This document shows, one piece after another, positions 63,868-64,000 of a stretch of 64,000 nucleotides of DNA. The DNA lies in NCBI GenBank assembly GCA_025356475.1, contig JANXSX010000044.1:50327-114326 (forward strand), given 5' to 3'. The stretch is from Isosphaeraceae bacterium (lineage in GTDB: Bacteria > Planctomycetota > Planctomycetia > Isosphaerales > Isosphaeraceae). The notes under the pieces were generated by a model. It was given only the letters and a program-made list of their open reading frames with translations. It made no database searches and was not told the origin of the DNA. The translations under genes were made by a program, and so were the position numbers. The number at the start of each line of letters is the position of its first letter. Position 1 is the stretch's first letter.

Positions 63868-64000
63868 TACGCAGTTGGTTGACAGGCGGCGACAGGTGCA
63901 TGGGGCATTGGGATGATCAGGCGAAGCAGGTAGTCACCACTGACCTCTCCACCCGCCCAATTGGCTCACACTTCGGCAGTAGGTGCAAGCCAACTGCGTA
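63868..64000. repeat. Inverted repeat at the window's right edge
   Basis: TACGCAGTTGG (63868-63878) and CCAACTGCGTA (63990-64000) are exact 11-bp inverted repeats 111 bases apart. The right one ends at the last base of the window, so it may extend further. They could be the ends of a ~135-bp MITE or the start of a larger element. Confidence 0.45.

Overview
The window looks like a chromosomal segment of a planctomycete, most likely of the Isosphaeraceae type. This is inferred from gene families, not from a marker gene. The pointers are an ECF sigma factor paired with a Ser/Thr kinase carrying WD40 repeats, two PEP-CTERM proteins side by side, Tat-exported sugar isomerase and Gfo/Idh/MocA oxidoreductase, many large signal-anchored proteins without known domains, and moderately high GC with abundant GTG/TTG starts. 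No rRNA, tRNA or CRISPR array was found.

Layout. 1-7 kb: the end of a CusA/CzcA-type metal efflux pump, a DUF2071 protein, a CAP-domain secreted protein, a lipoprotein, a degenerate GGDEF protein and pyruvate kinase. 7-18.7 kb: a co-directional block that starts with an Hsp70, a membrane protein and a J-like protein whose HPD motif is replaced by KPE (overlapping reading frames). It continues through a DUF983 protein and three membrane or secreted proteins to a membrane-anchored GTPase with a C2-like C-terminus. This is the best candidate here for an undescribed multi-component system. 18.7-25.2 kb: an AlbA_2/HATPase protein, then the ECF sigma factor and kinase-WD40 pair.

25.2-29.0 kb is a low-GC mobile island. 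It holds a TTG-started protein of possible toxin type directly joined to a TPR gene, plus a small membrane protein. Two same-orientation copies of a repeat element flank it. The right copy has perfect 22-bp terminal inverted repeats and interrupts the 3' remnant of a group II intron (maturase C-terminus plus domains V and VI). 29-33 kb: a membrane protein/winged-helix regulator pair, a solitary adenine DNA methyltransferase, a small-molecule methyltransferase and a lipoprotein.

33-48 kb: sugar metabolism, an exported amidohydrolase, PEP-CTERM proteins, a Cys/Met-metabolism enzyme, a beta-lactamase-fold hydrolase, DoxX and DUF3500 proteins. 48.4-50.6 kb: a minus-strand run dnaJ(CbpA-type)-hspR-small membrane protein-rnpA-yidD that ties the protein-folding stress response to RNase P protein and membrane insertion. 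50.9-56 kb: a TPR lipoprotein, a pair of overlapping unknown genes, an FAH-family enzyme and a histidine kinase. 56-62.7 kb: a surface-polysaccharide cluster (three glycosyltransferases, a methyltransferase and a flippase). 62.7-64 kb: decayed insertion-sequence fragments.
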